This document shows, piece by piece, positions 15,593-23,893 of a DNA stretch of 30,818 nucleotides. A program made the position numbers and the translations under genes. Numbering within the stretch: the stretch's first letter is position 1; the number at the start of each line of letters is the position of its first letter. The stretch is from positions 1 to 30,818 of the forward strand of contig CAAEIG010000042.1 of assembly GCA_900755895.1 (NCBI GenBank), in the 5' to 3' direction. The notes under the pieces are model-generated. The model was not told the origin of the DNA. It saw only the letters and a list, made by a program, of their open reading frames with translations, and did not search any database. Source of the stretch: Clostridia bacterium (GTDB lineage Bacteria; Bacillota; Clostridia; Oscillospirales; Acutalibacteraceae).

Positions 15593-16299
15593 AGATTGAT
15601 CGCAGGCTGACCCTGGGAGAACGGCTTTGCTGTGTGGTGTTCCCTGCCCGGTGCCTGTGCTGTGGAAGAGCCGTTCTTCCCGAGCGGCTGTTCTGTGATT
15701 CGTGTGCCGGTTCTCTGCCAGAGGATTGGGAGAATCGGAAGCTGTATTTGAAGGAGGCGCCGGAAGGCGTCCTGCAGGTGAAGGCGTGTCTGCCCTATGA
15801 CCAGGGCTTCCGCCGGACGCTGCACCGTTTGAAATTTCAGGAGGAGCGGGCGCTGGCCAAACCCATCGGGCAGCTGATGGGGGAGGCGGCCCGCTCCTTT
15901 GGGCTTGCGTTTCAAGCGGTGGTGTGGGTGCCCATGTCCGATAAAAGACTGCGGCAGCGGGGGTACAATCAAAGTGAGCTGCTGGCCCGGTCCGTGGCCA
16001 AGGAGCTGAACCTTCCGGCCCTGGCTGCGCTGGATCAGATTCGTGAGACAGGGTTTCAGCACACCAAGTCCCTGGTGCAGCGGGTGGACAATGTGCGGGA
16101 CGCTTACCGGGCTACTCATGCTGTGTCGGGAAAAGACCTGCTGCTGGTTGACGATATCATCACCACAGGGGCAACGCTGCTCTCCTGTACCCAGAGTCTT
16201 TATCTGGCAGGGGCCAAGTCCGTCTGTGGCCTGTGCGCAGCCAGCACCTCGTTCCGTGCTATGGATGAGGAAAGTCAATCCGAAAAGGAGGCAAGGTAA
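15589..16299 (+). CDS. comFC: ComF/ComFC family phosphoribosyltransferase-like protein
   Basis: This 236-residue ComFC-type protein has an N-terminal zinc ribbon (C22-x2-C25 and C36-x2-C39), then the conserved DQGFRRTLHRLKF segment, the RQRGYNQSELLA segment and the PRPP-binding loop LLLVDDIITTGAT (about 185-196). ComFC proteins are needed for natural DNA uptake in competent bacteria; in others the role is less clear. The start is GTG 15589, overlapping the galT stop (GTGA); no strong ribosome site is seen, so coupling to galT translation is likely. The stop overlaps the tcdA start by one base. No comFA helicase gene is present, although a comFB-like gene lies 3 kb upstream on the other strand. 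Confidence 0.88.
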   Translation: MKIDRRLTLGERLCCVVFPARCLCCGRAVLPERLFCDSCAGSLPEDWENRKLYLKEAPEGVLQVKACLPYDQGFRRTLHRLKFQEERALAKPIGQLMGEAARSFGLAFQAVVWVPMSDKRLRQRGYNQSELLARSVAKELNLPALAALDQIRETGFQHTKSLVQRVDNVRDAYRATHAVSGKDLLLVDDIITTGATLLSCTQSLYLAGAKSVCGLCAASTSFRAMDEESQSEKEAR

Positions 16300-17018
16300 T
16301 GGCCCATCGTTTTTCCAGAGAAGAGCTGCTCATCGGCCCAGAGGGCCTGCAAAAGCTGCAAAACGCCCGGGTGGCCGTGTTTGGCGTGGGAGGCGTTGGC
16401 GGCTATGTGGTGGAGGCCCTGGCCCGCAGCGGCGTGGGCGCTCTGGACCTGTTTGACGGGGACCGGGTGAGCCTGACCAATATCAACCGCCAGATCATCG
16501 CCCTGGAGGATACTGTGGGCCGCTCCAAAGTGGAGGTGGCCCGGGAGCGGGTGTTGCAGATCAATCCAGAGTGCCATGTCCAGGCCAGGGAGATGTTCTT
16601 CACCCCGGAGAACGCCGGAGAGGTGGATTTCACCCAGTACGACTATGTGGCGGACGCCATCGACACCGTGACCTCCAAAATCGAGCTATTGCGACTGTGC
16701 CGGGAGGCGGGTGTGCCGGTCATCAGCTCCATGGGGGCGGGGAATAAGTTCGATCCCACTGCCTTCCAGGTGGCGCCCATCGAGAAGACCAGCGTCTGCC
16801 CCCTGGCCCGGGTGATGCGCCGGGAGCTGAAAAAGAGGGGCATCACCGGGGTAAAGGCGGTGTACTCCACCGAGGAGAGCACCCCTCCCCTTGCCGCGGA
16901 GGAAGGGGATCAAAAGGGCACCGCCGGGCATCCCACTCCCGGGAGTATGGCCTTTGTGCCCAGCGTGGCAGGGCTGATCCTGGCCGGGGAGATTGTCAAG
17001 GATCTGTTGGGGAAATAG
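16299..17018 (+). CDS. tcdA: tRNA threonylcarbamoyladenosine dehydratase (TcdA/CsdL, ThiF-HesA family)
   Basis: TcdA uses ATP to cyclise the t6A base at position 37 of tRNAs that read ANN codons. The 239-residue protein has the E1-like nucleotide loop FGVGGVGGYVVEAL (about 28-41), SLTNINRQ, the aspartate in DAIDTVTSKI and the SSMGAGNKFDPT segment diagnostic of TcdA rather than MoeB or ThiF. The stretch KTSVCPLARVMRREL is also typical. ATG 16299 overlaps the comFC stop by one base and has AAAAGGAGG upstream. A 52-bp gap separates it from folE. Confidence 0.92.
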   Translation: MAHRFSREELLIGPEGLQKLQNARVAVFGVGGVGGYVVEALARSGVGALDLFDGDRVSLTNINRQIIALEDTVGRSKVEVARERVLQINPECHVQAREMFFTPENAGEVDFTQYDYVADAIDTVTSKIELLRLCREAGVPVISSMGAGNKFDPTAFQVAPIEKTSVCPLARVMRRELKKRGITGVKAVYSTEESTPPLAAEEGDQKGTAGHPTPGSMAFVPSVAGLILAGEIVKDLLGK

Positions 17019-17070
17019 CCGCCCTGTGAGCGGGTTGGAGCGTAACGATGAAGAACCAGGAGGGACAGCA

Positions 17071-17634
17071 ATGGATAAAGCGCGCATTGAACGGGCCGTG
17101 CGGGAGATTTTAGAAGCTGTGGGGGAGGACCCGGACCGGGAGGGCTTGCAGGAGACCCCGTCCCGGGTGGCCAGGATGTATGAGGAGATCTTCTCGGGCC
17201 TGGATTCGGACCCCAAGGAGCACCTGAAGATCTTCAACGAAGGAGGGCGCCACGAGGAGCTGGTGCTGGTGAAGGATATCCCCCTGTATTCGGTGTGTGA
17301 GCACCATCTGCTGCCCTTTATCGGACGGGCGCATATCGCCTATATCCCCAAGGATGGGCGAATCATCGGCCTGTCCAAATTTGCCCGCATCGTGGACTGT
17401 TTTGCCCGCAGGCCCCAGGTGCAGGAGCGGCTCACCGCCCAGATCGCCGACTTTCTCTACGAGGAGCTGGAGCCCTTGGGCGTGGCGGTGTTCATTGAAG
17501 CAGAGCACTTGTGCATGACCATGCGGGGGGCTCGGGCAGCCGGGTCCAGCACCCAGACTTCCGCTTTGCGGGGATGCATGCGCTCTGACGCCAAAACCAG
17601 GGCCGAGGTGATGGCCCTGCTGGGAGGAAGATAA
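17071..17634 (+). CDS. folE: GTP cyclohydrolase I (type IA)
   Basis: FolE turns GTP into 7,8-dihydroneopterin triphosphate, the first step of folate synthesis. At 187 residues it has normal length. Zinc ligands are visible as C76 and H79 in SVCEHHLLPF and C147 in EHLCMTMRG. The RPQVQERLT and SKFARIVD segments are family marks. ATG 17071 has AGGAGGG 5 bp upstream; the open frame extends to 16993 but without homology. It starts the fol block and is followed at 2 bp by folP-folB. Confidence 0.95.
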   Translation: MDKARIERAVREILEAVGEDPDREGLQETPSRVARMYEEIFSGLDSDPKEHLKIFNEGGRHEELVLVKDIPLYSVCEHHLLPFIGRAHIAYIPKDGRIIGLSKFARIVDCFARRPQVQERLTAQIADFLYEELEPLGVAVFIEAEHLCMTMRGARAAGSSTQTSALRGCMRSDAKTRAEVMALLGGR

Positions 17635-17636
17635 CC

Positions 17637-18848
17637 ATGGGATTCTTTCAGGCGGGGGAGCATCGCCTTCCCTTGAACCGAACCTATGTGATGGGAATTC
17701 TCAATGTCACGCCGGATTCCTTTTCCGACGGCGGCCGCTATCTGGATCCGGATGCGGCGGTTACCCGGGCGCTGGAGATGCAGATCCAGGGGGCGGATAT
17801 CATCGACATCGGCGGCCAGTCCACCCGTCCGGGGTATGAGGCCATTCCTCCCCAGGAGGAGTGGGCCAGGATCAGCCAGGTGCTGCCGGCAGTGGTCCAG
17901 GCCACCGGGCTGCCGGTGTCCGTGGACACCTTCTATCCTTGGGTGGCCCAGCGGGCCTTGGAGGCAGGGGCTTCCATCCTCAACGACGTCAAGGGCTTTG
18001 GGCCGGAGATGCTCCAGGTGGCGGCGTGCTCCCAATGCGGCTGCGTAGTGATGGATCCCGGCACCACCGGCGGGGATATCTGCGCCCGGGTCCGGGAGTT
18101 CTTCCTGGACAGGCTCCAGCAGGCTCGGGCCCTGGGCATCGACCCTGCCCGGCTGTGCTTTGACCCGGGCATCGGCTTTGGCAAGACCATGGAGGAAAAC
18201 CTGGAACTGCTGGCCGGGGTGGACCGCACCAAGGTGGAGGGCTGCGCCTTTCTCATGGCGGCCTCCCGAAAGCGGGTCACTGGGATCGTCTGCGGCAATC
18301 CTCCCTTTGAGGAGCGCCTGCCCGCCACCTTGGCGGCCCACACTGCGGCGGTGCTGGGGGGTGCTGACATTCTTCGGGTCCATGACGTGAAGGAGGCGGT
18401 CCAGGCGGCAAGGATGGCGGACGCCTTGATGCTGCACCGGAGAGCGCCATCTATAACAATTGAGGAAAGGGGTGTTCCTGTGGACACCATTCATATCAGA
18501 GGCCTGCGGCTGTTTGCCTATCATGGGGTCAACCCGGAGGAGAAGCGGGACGGCCAGAATTTCATTCTGGACATCACGCTGAAAAGCGACCTGTCCCAAG
18601 CCCGTCATTCCGACGCTTTGGAGGATACGGTGAACTATGCTGCGGTGGTCAAGGCGGTGCGGAAAGCCTTCACAGCCACCAGCTATGACTTGATTGAGCG
18701 GGCTGCCCAGGTGGTGTGTGATGCCGTGCTGGAGGGCTTTGCCAAGGTGGAGGAGGTCACGGTGCTGTTAAAGAAGCCGGAGGCCCCCGTCAATGCAGAC
18801 TTTGAATACATGGCGGTGGAGGTCACCCAGCGCCGGAAGGAGGCCTGA
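17637..18848 (+). CDS. folP-folB: Dihydropteroate synthase / dihydroneopterin aldolase fusion
   Basis: This 403-residue fusion carries two folate enzymes. Residues 1 to about 278 are dihydropteroate synthase: NVTPDSFSDGG (about 22-32), DIGGQSTRPGYE, SVDTF, FDPGIGFGKT, and ASRKR near the end of the barrel. Residues about 282-400 are dihydroneopterin aldolase: IRGLRLFAYHGVNPEEK, DTVNYAAV and the catalytic-lysine region VLLKKPEAP. The order DHPS then DHNA lets one protein supply the pterin and join it to p-aminobenzoate, with folK immediately after. The DHPS segment that usually reads like MHMRGTP is MDPGTTGGD here. ATG 17637 has GGAGG upstream. Confidence 0.93.
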   Translation: MGFFQAGEHRLPLNRTYVMGILNVTPDSFSDGGRYLDPDAAVTRALEMQIQGADIIDIGGQSTRPGYEAIPPQEEWARISQVLPAVVQATGLPVSVDTFYPWVAQRALEAGASILNDVKGFGPEMLQVAACSQCGCVVMDPGTTGGDICARVREFFLDRLQQARALGIDPARLCFDPGIGFGKTMEENLELLAGVDRTKVEGCAFLMAASRKRVTGIVCGNPPFEERLPATLAAHTAAVLGGADILRVHDVKEAVQAARMADALMLHRRAPSITIEERGVPVDTIHIRGLRLFAYHGVNPEEKRDGQNFILDITLKSDLSQARHSDALEDTVNYAAVVKAVRKAFTATSYDLIERAAQVVCDAVLEGFAKVEEVTVLLKKPEAPVNADFEYMAVEVTQRRKEA

Positions 18849-18849
18849 C

Positions 18850-19326
18850 ATGCAGGTAGTTTTAGGACTTGGCACCAACCTGGGAAACCGGGAGGAAAAT
18901 CTGGCCCGGGCGCTGGATGCCCTGGAGCGCCTGGAGGGCACACAGCTGCTGCGGCTCTCCAATCTGTACGAGACGGAGCCCTTTGACGTCATCAGCCAGC
19001 AGGACAACTATCTGAACTGCTGTGTGCTGCTGGAGACAAAGGAGAAGCCCCAGCGTCTGCTGGAGCACTGCCTGGAGATTGAAAAAAGCCTGGGCAGAGT
19101 GCGGGTGGAATATCACGGCGCCCGGACCATGGACATTGATGTGCTGCTGTGCGAGGGATTCACCTCCGACACAAAGTCCCTCACAGTGCCCCATCCCCAC
19201 ATCCGGGAGCGGGCCTTTGTCATGGTGCCTCTGTCGGATCTCTTCCCAACCCACAATGCCTTTGGGTACGATTTCCATGAGGCTTACGAAGAGGTGGATA
19301 AGTCCGGCGTGATGCTGTACAAGTGA
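18850..19326 (+). CDS. folK: 6-hydroxymethyl-7,8-dihydropterin pyrophosphokinase
   Basis: FolK transfers pyrophosphate from ATP to hydroxymethyl-dihydropterin, between the FolB and FolP reactions of the fusion encoded just upstream. The 158-residue protein has GLGTNLGNREENL at the N-terminus, SNLYETEPF, and RTMDIDVLL with the metal ligands D95 and D97, then VPHPHIRERAFV. Translation starts at ATG 18850, one base after the fusion stop, with AAGGAGG 6 bp upstream. Confidence 0.95.
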   Translation: MQVVLGLGTNLGNREENLARALDALERLEGTQLLRLSNLYETEPFDVISQQDNYLNCCVLLETKEKPQRLLEHCLEIEKSLGRVRVEYHGARTMDIDVLLCEGFTSDTKSLTVPHPHIRERAFVMVPLSDLFPTHNAFGYDFHEAYEEVDKSGVMLYK

Positions 19327-19336
19327 GGTGGAACCC

Positions 19337-19864
19337 ATGTTGGGAGAACGTGTGCTGGTCATTGGAAGTCCGGGGGGTGGAAAGAGCACCTTTGCCCGGC
19401 GGCTGGCCCTGCTGTCGGGGCTGCCCCTGACCCATTTGGACATGCTTTTCTGGAACAGCGACCGGACCACGGTGTCCAAGGAGGAGTTCCGCCGGCGGCT
19501 GGATGAGGTCCTCCAAAGGGACCGCTGGCTGATTGACGGGAATTACTCCGGCACCATGGAGTACCGGATGGAGAAGTGTCAGACCGTCTTTTTCCTGGAT
19601 TTCCCAGTGGAGACCTGCCTGGAGGGCGTCCGCGCCCGGAAGGGAAAAGAGCGCCCGGATATGCCCTGGATCGAGCAGGGGGAGGACCCTGAGTTCATGG
19701 AGTTCATCCGGGAATTCCCTGAGAAAAGGCGGCCGGGGATCCTGGCGCTGCAGGAGAAATATTCAGAAAAGCATTGGGTCGTGTTCCATTCACGAGGGGA
19801 GGAAGAGGCCTATCTTCGAGGATTTCAGGAAGGAAATCTGTTGGAGGGCTCTGGACAGAGCTAA
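19337..19864 (+). CDS. P-loop NTPase, DNA-topology-modulation/FlaR-like (adenylate-kinase fold)
   Basis: The 175-residue protein has a Walker A loop IGSPGGGKST (about 9-18), LPLTHLDMLFWNS, and DRWLIDGNYSGTMEYR, which match the small P-loop kinase family often annotated as topology modulation protein or FlaR. The physiological substrate of this family is not established. It begins 10 bp after folK with GAGGTG upstream of ATG 19337, so it is the last gene of the galT-fol run. No clear terminator follows; transcription may continue toward the antiporter. Confidence 0.75.
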   Translation: MLGERVLVIGSPGGGKSTFARRLALLSGLPLTHLDMLFWNSDRTTVSKEEFRRRLDEVLQRDRWLIDGNYSGTMEYRMEKCQTVFFLDFPVETCLEGVRARKGKERPDMPWIEQGEDPEFMEFIREFPEKRRPGILALQEKYSEKHWVVFHSRGEEEAYLRGFQEGNLLEGSGQS

Positions 19865-19936
19865 AAGTTTTTTGGCGGACTGTCTATGGATTTTTGATGA
19901 AAAGAGCGAAATAATAGTTCAGATCCCATACCATCC

Positions 19937-19964
19937 TTGCAATTGCTCCAAAGGGGAGTATAAT
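19937..19964 (+). promoter_or_regulatory. Promoter of the antiporter gene
   Basis: TTGCAA (19937-19942) and a perfect TATAAT (19959-19964) are 16 bp apart, 47 bp before the antiporter start. The 5' flank is AT-rich compared with the genes around it. Confidence 0.65.
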
Positions 19965-20010
19965 AGCAAACTGGAGAAAATTTTGAATTTAAGTAACAGG
20001 AGGGATGGGC

Positions 20011-21360
20011 ATGGAAGGCGGATACGGATTTCTTCTTGATTTGGCCTTGATTTTGCTCTCGACGAAACTGTTGGGACTTCTCACCCAGCGGTTCCAGCTG
20101 CCCCAAGTGGTGGGCGCGCTGTTGGCGGGCTTGATTTTGGGTCCCGCAGTGCTCAATGTGATTCAGGAGACAGAGTTTATCAAAGAGACGGCAGAAGTGG
20201 GCGTCATTGTGATGATGTTCTGCGCCGGCATGGAAACCGATGTGAAAGAGCTGAAAAACAGCGGTAAAGCAGCTTTTGTCATCGCTCTCATTGGCGTGCT
20301 GGTGCCCATTGCAGGCGGCTTTGGATTGACCTATTTCTTCAACCGTCCCGGCGTCATTGATTCCGACGCCACCACGCCGGTTTATTTGCAGAACCTGTTC
20401 ATCGGTGTGATTTTGACTGCTACATCCGTGAGCATCACAGTGGAAACCCTGCGAGAGCTGGGCAAGTTGAAGACCCGTTCCGGCAATGCCATCCTGGGCG
20501 CCGCCATCATTGACGACGTGCTGGGCATCATCGCACTGACCGTCATCAGCAGCCTGGCAGACTCTTCCGTGAGCATCTGGATGGTCCTGCTGCAGATTGT
20601 TGGCTTCTTCGTCTTTGTGGCAGTGGCAGGCTTCCTGTTCTACCACTTCTATATTCATTGGGTGGTGCCCAAGCAGAAGGGCATGCACCGTCATGTGATC
20701 ATCGCCTTTGTGTTCTGCCTGTTGATGTCCTACATTGCAGAGGTGGTCTTCGGTGTGGCAGATATCACCGGTGCATTTTGTGCTGGTGTGATCATCTCCA
20801 TGACCCAGCGCAGCCAGTATTTGAACTCCAAGTTCGACGTGCTGTCCTACGCTTACCTTTCCCCCCTGTTCTTTGCCAGCATCGGCTTGCAGGTGACCCT
20901 GCCCACCATGACCCCGGCCATTATATGGTTCTCAGTGCTGTTGATTGTGGTGGCTGTGCTGACCAAGGTGGTGGGCTGCGGCGTAGGCGCCAAGCTCTGC
21001 CATTATCAAAACTATCAGGCAGCCCGTATCGGCGTGGGCATGATCTCTCGAGGCGAGGTTGCGTTGATTGTGGCCAGCAAGGGCATGGCCCTTGGCCTGA
21101 TGGGCAACAACTTCCTTGGGCCGGTGATTTTGATGGTGGTGGCTACAACCATTGTCACTCCCGTCCTGCTGAAGTTTGTCTTCCGTTGGGGTCCTGCCAA
21201 TACGCCTCCCGTGGAGAAAGGTTTCTCCGAAAACTACTCCGAGTTGGGTGTGCTGCGTAGCGGTATCGGTGTGAAGGAGGTTGCAGCCAAGGTGGCTGAG
21301 GAGACTTCCGGCCTGCCGGTTTCCAGTGAAAAGACGGGCTCCAAGAAGAAAAAGAAATAA
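20011..21360 (+). CDS. CPA2-family cation:proton antiporter (KefB/NapA-like)
   Basis: This integral membrane antiporter has 449 residues and about 12-13 hydrophobic helices. Family features include LPQVVGALLAGLILGP near the start, the MMFCAGMETD segment, LTATSVSITVETL, the helix with IIDDVLGIIAL holding the paired aspartates that bind Na+/K+ and H+, and GMISRGEVALIVA. It most likely exchanges monovalent cations for protons for pH or Na+ homeostasis. The transporter ends in a soluble lysine-rich tail (SKKKKK) with no TrkA/RCK regulatory domain. ATG 20011 has AGGAGG 7 bp upstream; ATG 20005 would be too close to it. It is a single gene with its own promoter and terminator. Confidence 0.9.
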   Translation: MEGGYGFLLDLALILLSTKLLGLLTQRFQLPQVVGALLAGLILGPAVLNVIQETEFIKETAEVGVIVMMFCAGMETDVKELKNSGKAAFVIALIGVLVPIAGGFGLTYFFNRPGVIDSDATTPVYLQNLFIGVILTATSVSITVETLRELGKLKTRSGNAILGAAIIDDVLGIIALTVISSLADSSVSIWMVLLQIVGFFVFVAVAGFLFYHFYIHWVVPKQKGMHRHVIIAFVFCLLMSYIAEVVFGVADITGAFCAGVIISMTQRSQYLNSKFDVLSYAYLSPLFFASIGLQVTLPTMTPAIIWFSVLLIVVAVLTKVVGCGVGAKLCHYQNYQAARIGVGMISRGEVALIVASKGMALGLMGNNFLGPVILMVVATTIVTPVLLKFVFRWGPANTPPVEKGFSENYSELGVLRSGIGVKEVAAKVAEETSGLPVSSEKTGSKKKKK

Positions 21361-21402
21361 GGACCGCCGAAAGCAAAGTCTACTTTGAAATGCGGTGAAA
21401 CA

Positions 21403-21434
21403 GGGCATCCCGGTAACTGCCGGGATGCCCTTAT
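21403..21434 (+). terminator. Terminator of the antiporter gene
   Basis: A perfect 11-bp GC-rich stem (GGGCATCCCGG with CCGGGATGCCC, 6-base loop) is followed by TTATCATTTG, 43 bp after the stop. Confidence 0.75.
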
Positions 21435-21532
21435 CATTTGAAAACTGCTTACCGCGGGAAAACGCCACTTTTTTAGCAATATTAGCAAATTTCTCGCTCC
21501 ATTTTTTGCTTTTCTTTCCCGGATTCTTGCCT

Positions 21533-21538
21533 TATAAT
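21533..21538 (+). promoter_or_regulatory. Likely -10 element for the SLH/L,D-transpeptidase gene
   Basis: A perfect TATAAT lies 48 bp before the start codon in an AT-rich stretch. No good -35 is seen at 16-18 bp (TTGCTT at 21506 is 21 bp away), so it may need an activator or a non-housekeeping factor. Confidence 0.45.
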
Positions 21539-21585
21539 AGAAACAAAACCATGAGATCCCCATAGTGGAACGGAGAGAGGCACCT

Positions 21586-23550
21586 ATGAAAAAGTCCCAT
21601 AGAAAGAGAAAAATCATTGCAGCGCTGCTGTCCTTGACTCTGTGCTGTTCGCTGGTGTTGGGCGGACCCGCAGCATCTGCCCAGGAGACCCCCGTCAGCC
21701 AGGATCCCCTCCTCACCCAGGAGCTGGATGGGTTGGAAGACCTTGTGCCCCAGGATGACCTTCAACAGAGCGTGGAGGACACCCAGCAGGACCAGGGCGT
21801 GGAGGATCCCAACCAGCAGGAGGAATCTGATGGGACCACAAAAGATGGCACTGACGAGGGCACTCTCCCGGATGAGGATGCCTCGGAAGGCCAGGGGCAA
21901 GTGGATCCCGAGAACCCTGAGGGAGAGGGTTCTCAGGAGGAGACTCCTGACGAGGACGAAGACGGCATCTTTACCGTCACTTACAATATGGGCGTCCACG
22001 GCAGCGTCACCGAGGAGGTGGCGGACGGGGAGCTGCCCCAGCAGGTGCCGGACATTCCCGAGCTGCCTGGAGCTACGGCTTTGGGATGGTTTGACGGGGA
22101 TGGCCAGCAGGTGAACCCGGCAGAAGTTCCTGTGACGGGGGACGTGACCTACAGCGTTCGTTGGATCCGCCATACAGAAGAGCTGCTGAAGGTGGATTAT
22201 CATGAGTGCTACATCACCGGTTATGACAACGGTCTGTTCTGTCCGTCCAACAGCGTCACCAGAGCCCAGACTGCCGTGATGTTCTACAAGCTGCTGCAGC
22301 GTACCGACTGGGACCAGAAGACTTTTTCCGATGTGAAGGACGGGGACTGGTATGCCGATGCGGTGAATACCCTGGCAGGGCTGGGAATCCTTTCCGGCTA
22401 TGAGGACGGCACCTTCCGCCCGGGCCATGAGATCACCCGTGCCGAGTTTGTCACGGTGGTGATGGCGTTTAGCCAGCCTTCGGAGGAACCCGCTGAATTT
22501 GCCGATGTGCCCCAAACCCATTGGGCTTCCAAGAATATTGCCGCAGCGGTGGAGAACGGCTGGGTCTCCGGATATCCCGATGGCACCTTCCATCCGGAGG
22601 ATTCCATTTCCCGTGCAGAGGCCGTGTCCATCATCAACAAGATGCTGGGCCGCACAGCGGATCCCGAGTATGTGAACGCCAAGGACGTCAAGAACTTCTA
22701 TGATATGTTCCCCACCCATTGGGCATACGCAGCCATTGTGGAGGCCTCTACCGCCCACCACCATGTGCCGGATTCCAGCCCAGAGGAGTGGAAGTCCTAT
22801 GTGCCGGATACGTCCGTGGTCACCGGCCATTGGATCCAGGACGGCAGCCGCCGCTATTATGTGGATCCCTCCACCAAAAAGCTGGCCACTGGACAGATCA
22901 CCATTGGCGGCACCAAGTACCTCTTTGGCGATAACCACTTGCCTTATACGGGTTTTTCCATGGACGGTCAGTGGCGGCGCTACTACAAGGATGGCAAGCA
23001 GCAGACGGATATTTCCGGGCTGGGCGTTGTCAGCGGACCCTATTACATCAAGGTGTATAAGCCTGCCAACTACTTGATTATCTTTGCCAAGGATCCCTCC
23101 ACGGGCAGCTATAATACGCCGGTGCGGGCCATGCGGGTATCCTGTGGCTATGGCACCCCCACGGGCACCTATTACACCCCTGCCCGCTACCGTTGGCTGA
23201 AGATGGTGGGTGATACTTGGGCACAGTGGTGTACTCAGATTCAAGGAAACTACCTGTTCCACTCGGTGCCCAACTGGACCCACAATAACAAGGATCTGGA
23301 GGTGTGGGAGTACAACCAGCTGGGCAATACCCGTTCCCTGGGCTGTATTCGTCTGAACTGTGCGGATGCCAAGTGGATCTATGACAACTGCCAGCTGGGC
23401 ACTCAGGTTTACATCTCGCCCACGGAGACTTCCGGTCCGCTGTCCAAACCTGCCGGACTGCAGATCCCCTCCTGGCATACCTGGGACCCCACGGATCCCA
23501 CGGCATACGTCTACTGTGACCAGCACGGATGCCATCAGAATCTTCACTAA
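21586..23550 (+). CDS. Secreted SLH-domain L,D-transpeptidase (YkuD)
   Basis: The 654-residue exported protein has a classic signal peptide (KKSHRKRK, hydrophobic core, cleavage after ASA near residue 33), then a strongly acidic Glu/Asp/Gln-rich linker to about 125. A small InlB-B-repeat-like segment follows (YNMGVHGSV to VTYSVRW), then three SLH repeats (about 203-355; the first is degenerate). Cell-wall-binding-like repeats GHWIQDGSRRYY and GQWRRYYKDG come next (about 415-480). The C-terminal YkuD domain (about 485-625) has H559 in FHSVP and catalytic C587 in SLGCIRLN. It forms 3-3 peptidoglycan crosslinks or attaches proteins while held to the wall through SLH. ATG 21586 follows GGAGAGAGG. 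Confidence 0.9.
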   Translation: MKKSHRKRKIIAALLSLTLCCSLVLGGPAASAQETPVSQDPLLTQELDGLEDLVPQDDLQQSVEDTQQDQGVEDPNQQEESDGTTKDGTDEGTLPDEDASEGQGQVDPENPEGEGSQEETPDEDEDGIFTVTYNMGVHGSVTEEVADGELPQQVPDIPELPGATALGWFDGDGQQVNPAEVPVTGDVTYSVRWIRHTEELLKVDYHECYITGYDNGLFCPSNSVTRAQTAVMFYKLLQRTDWDQKTFSDVKDGDWYADAVNTLAGLGILSGYEDGTFRPGHEITRAEFVTVVMAFSQPSEEPAEFADVPQTHWASKNIAAAVENGWVSGYPDGTFHPEDSISRAEAVSIINKMLGRTADPEYVNAKDVKNFYDMFPTHWAYAAIVEASTAHHHVPDSSPEEWKSYVPDTSVVTGHWIQDGSRRYYVDPSTKKLATGQITIGGTKYLFGDNHLPYTGFSMDGQWRRYYKDGKQQTDISGLGVVSGPYYIKVYKPANYLIIFAKDPSTGSYNTPVRAMRVSCGYGTPTGTYYTPARYRWLKMVGDTWAQWCTQIQGNYLFHSVPNWTHNNKDLEVWEYNQLGNTRSLGCIRLNCADAKWIYDNCQLGTQVYISPTETSGPLSKPAGLQIPSWHTWDPTDPTAYVYCDQHGCHQNLH

Positions 23551-23558
23551 GGGAATCG

Positions 23559-23592
23559 AAAGGACTGCTGCAACTTGCAGCAGTCCTTTTTT
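23559..23592 (+). terminator. Terminator of the L,D-transpeptidase gene
   Basis: A perfect 14-bp stem (AAAGGACTGCTGCA and complement, 3-base loop) runs into six T in total, 9 bp after the stop. Confidence 0.88.
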
Positions 23593-23630
23593 ACGGCCCT
23601 GAGGCCCGCCGGGTGGGCGGAGGGCAAACA

Positions 23631-23668
23631 AAAACGCTGTGGGTTCAAAACCTCACAGCGTTTTTTTG
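23631..23668. terminator. Terminator of the RHH gene (works on minus strand, symmetric)
   Basis: AAAACGCTGTG pairs with CACAGCGTTTT, enclosing GGTT/AACC with one bulge. T-tracts occur on both sides (TTTTTTT on plus, GTTTTTGTTTG on minus). It lies 21 bp beyond the minus-strand RHH stop. Confidence 0.75.
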
Positions 23669-23688
23669 TTAGGCTATTTTGCCTATGA

Positions 23689-23868
23689 TTACGGGGTCTT
23701 TTCTTTCTGGGGGATCACTTTATATTTCAGGAGCAAATCCTCCATTGCCTCGTCCAGCAAACGGGAGGCCGGAATCCGGGTTTTACCCGAAAGCCCCCGA
23801 AAAGCCTCCCACAGTTCCGGATCTACCGTAGAAGCGATTTGCTTTCTGTTCCGTTTTACCTGGCCCAT
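23689..23868 (-). CDS. Small ribbon-helix-helix DNA-binding protein
   Basis: A 59-residue protein: MGQVKRNRKQIASTV opens with a basic strand, then DPELWEAFRGLSGKTR, then helix PASRLLDEAMEDLLLKY, and the tail VIPQKEKTP. This is the ribbon-helix-helix layout (beta strand, helix with a hydrophobic face, a T/R-I-P-A-S turn, second helix); RHH proteins bind DNA as dimers through the strand. The start at 23868 has AAAGGA about 10 bp upstream. A consensus promoter lies just behind (23923-23951) and a terminator just ahead, so it is a single-gene unit. A near-palindrome at 23894-23908 could be its operator. No toxin gene is adjacent, so an antitoxin role is not supported. Confidence 0.75.
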   Translation of the reverse strand: MGQVKRNRKQIASTVDPELWEAFRGLSGKTRIPASRLLDEAMEDLLLKYKVIPQKEKTP

Positions 23869-23893
23869 CGTTTACCCATCCTTTCTTTGTTCA

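Noticed and set aside
21532..23631. Minus-strand open frame of 699 codons
   Set aside because: Shadow of the SLH/L,D-transpeptidase gene; it would cross two regulatory regions and shows no recognisable domain.
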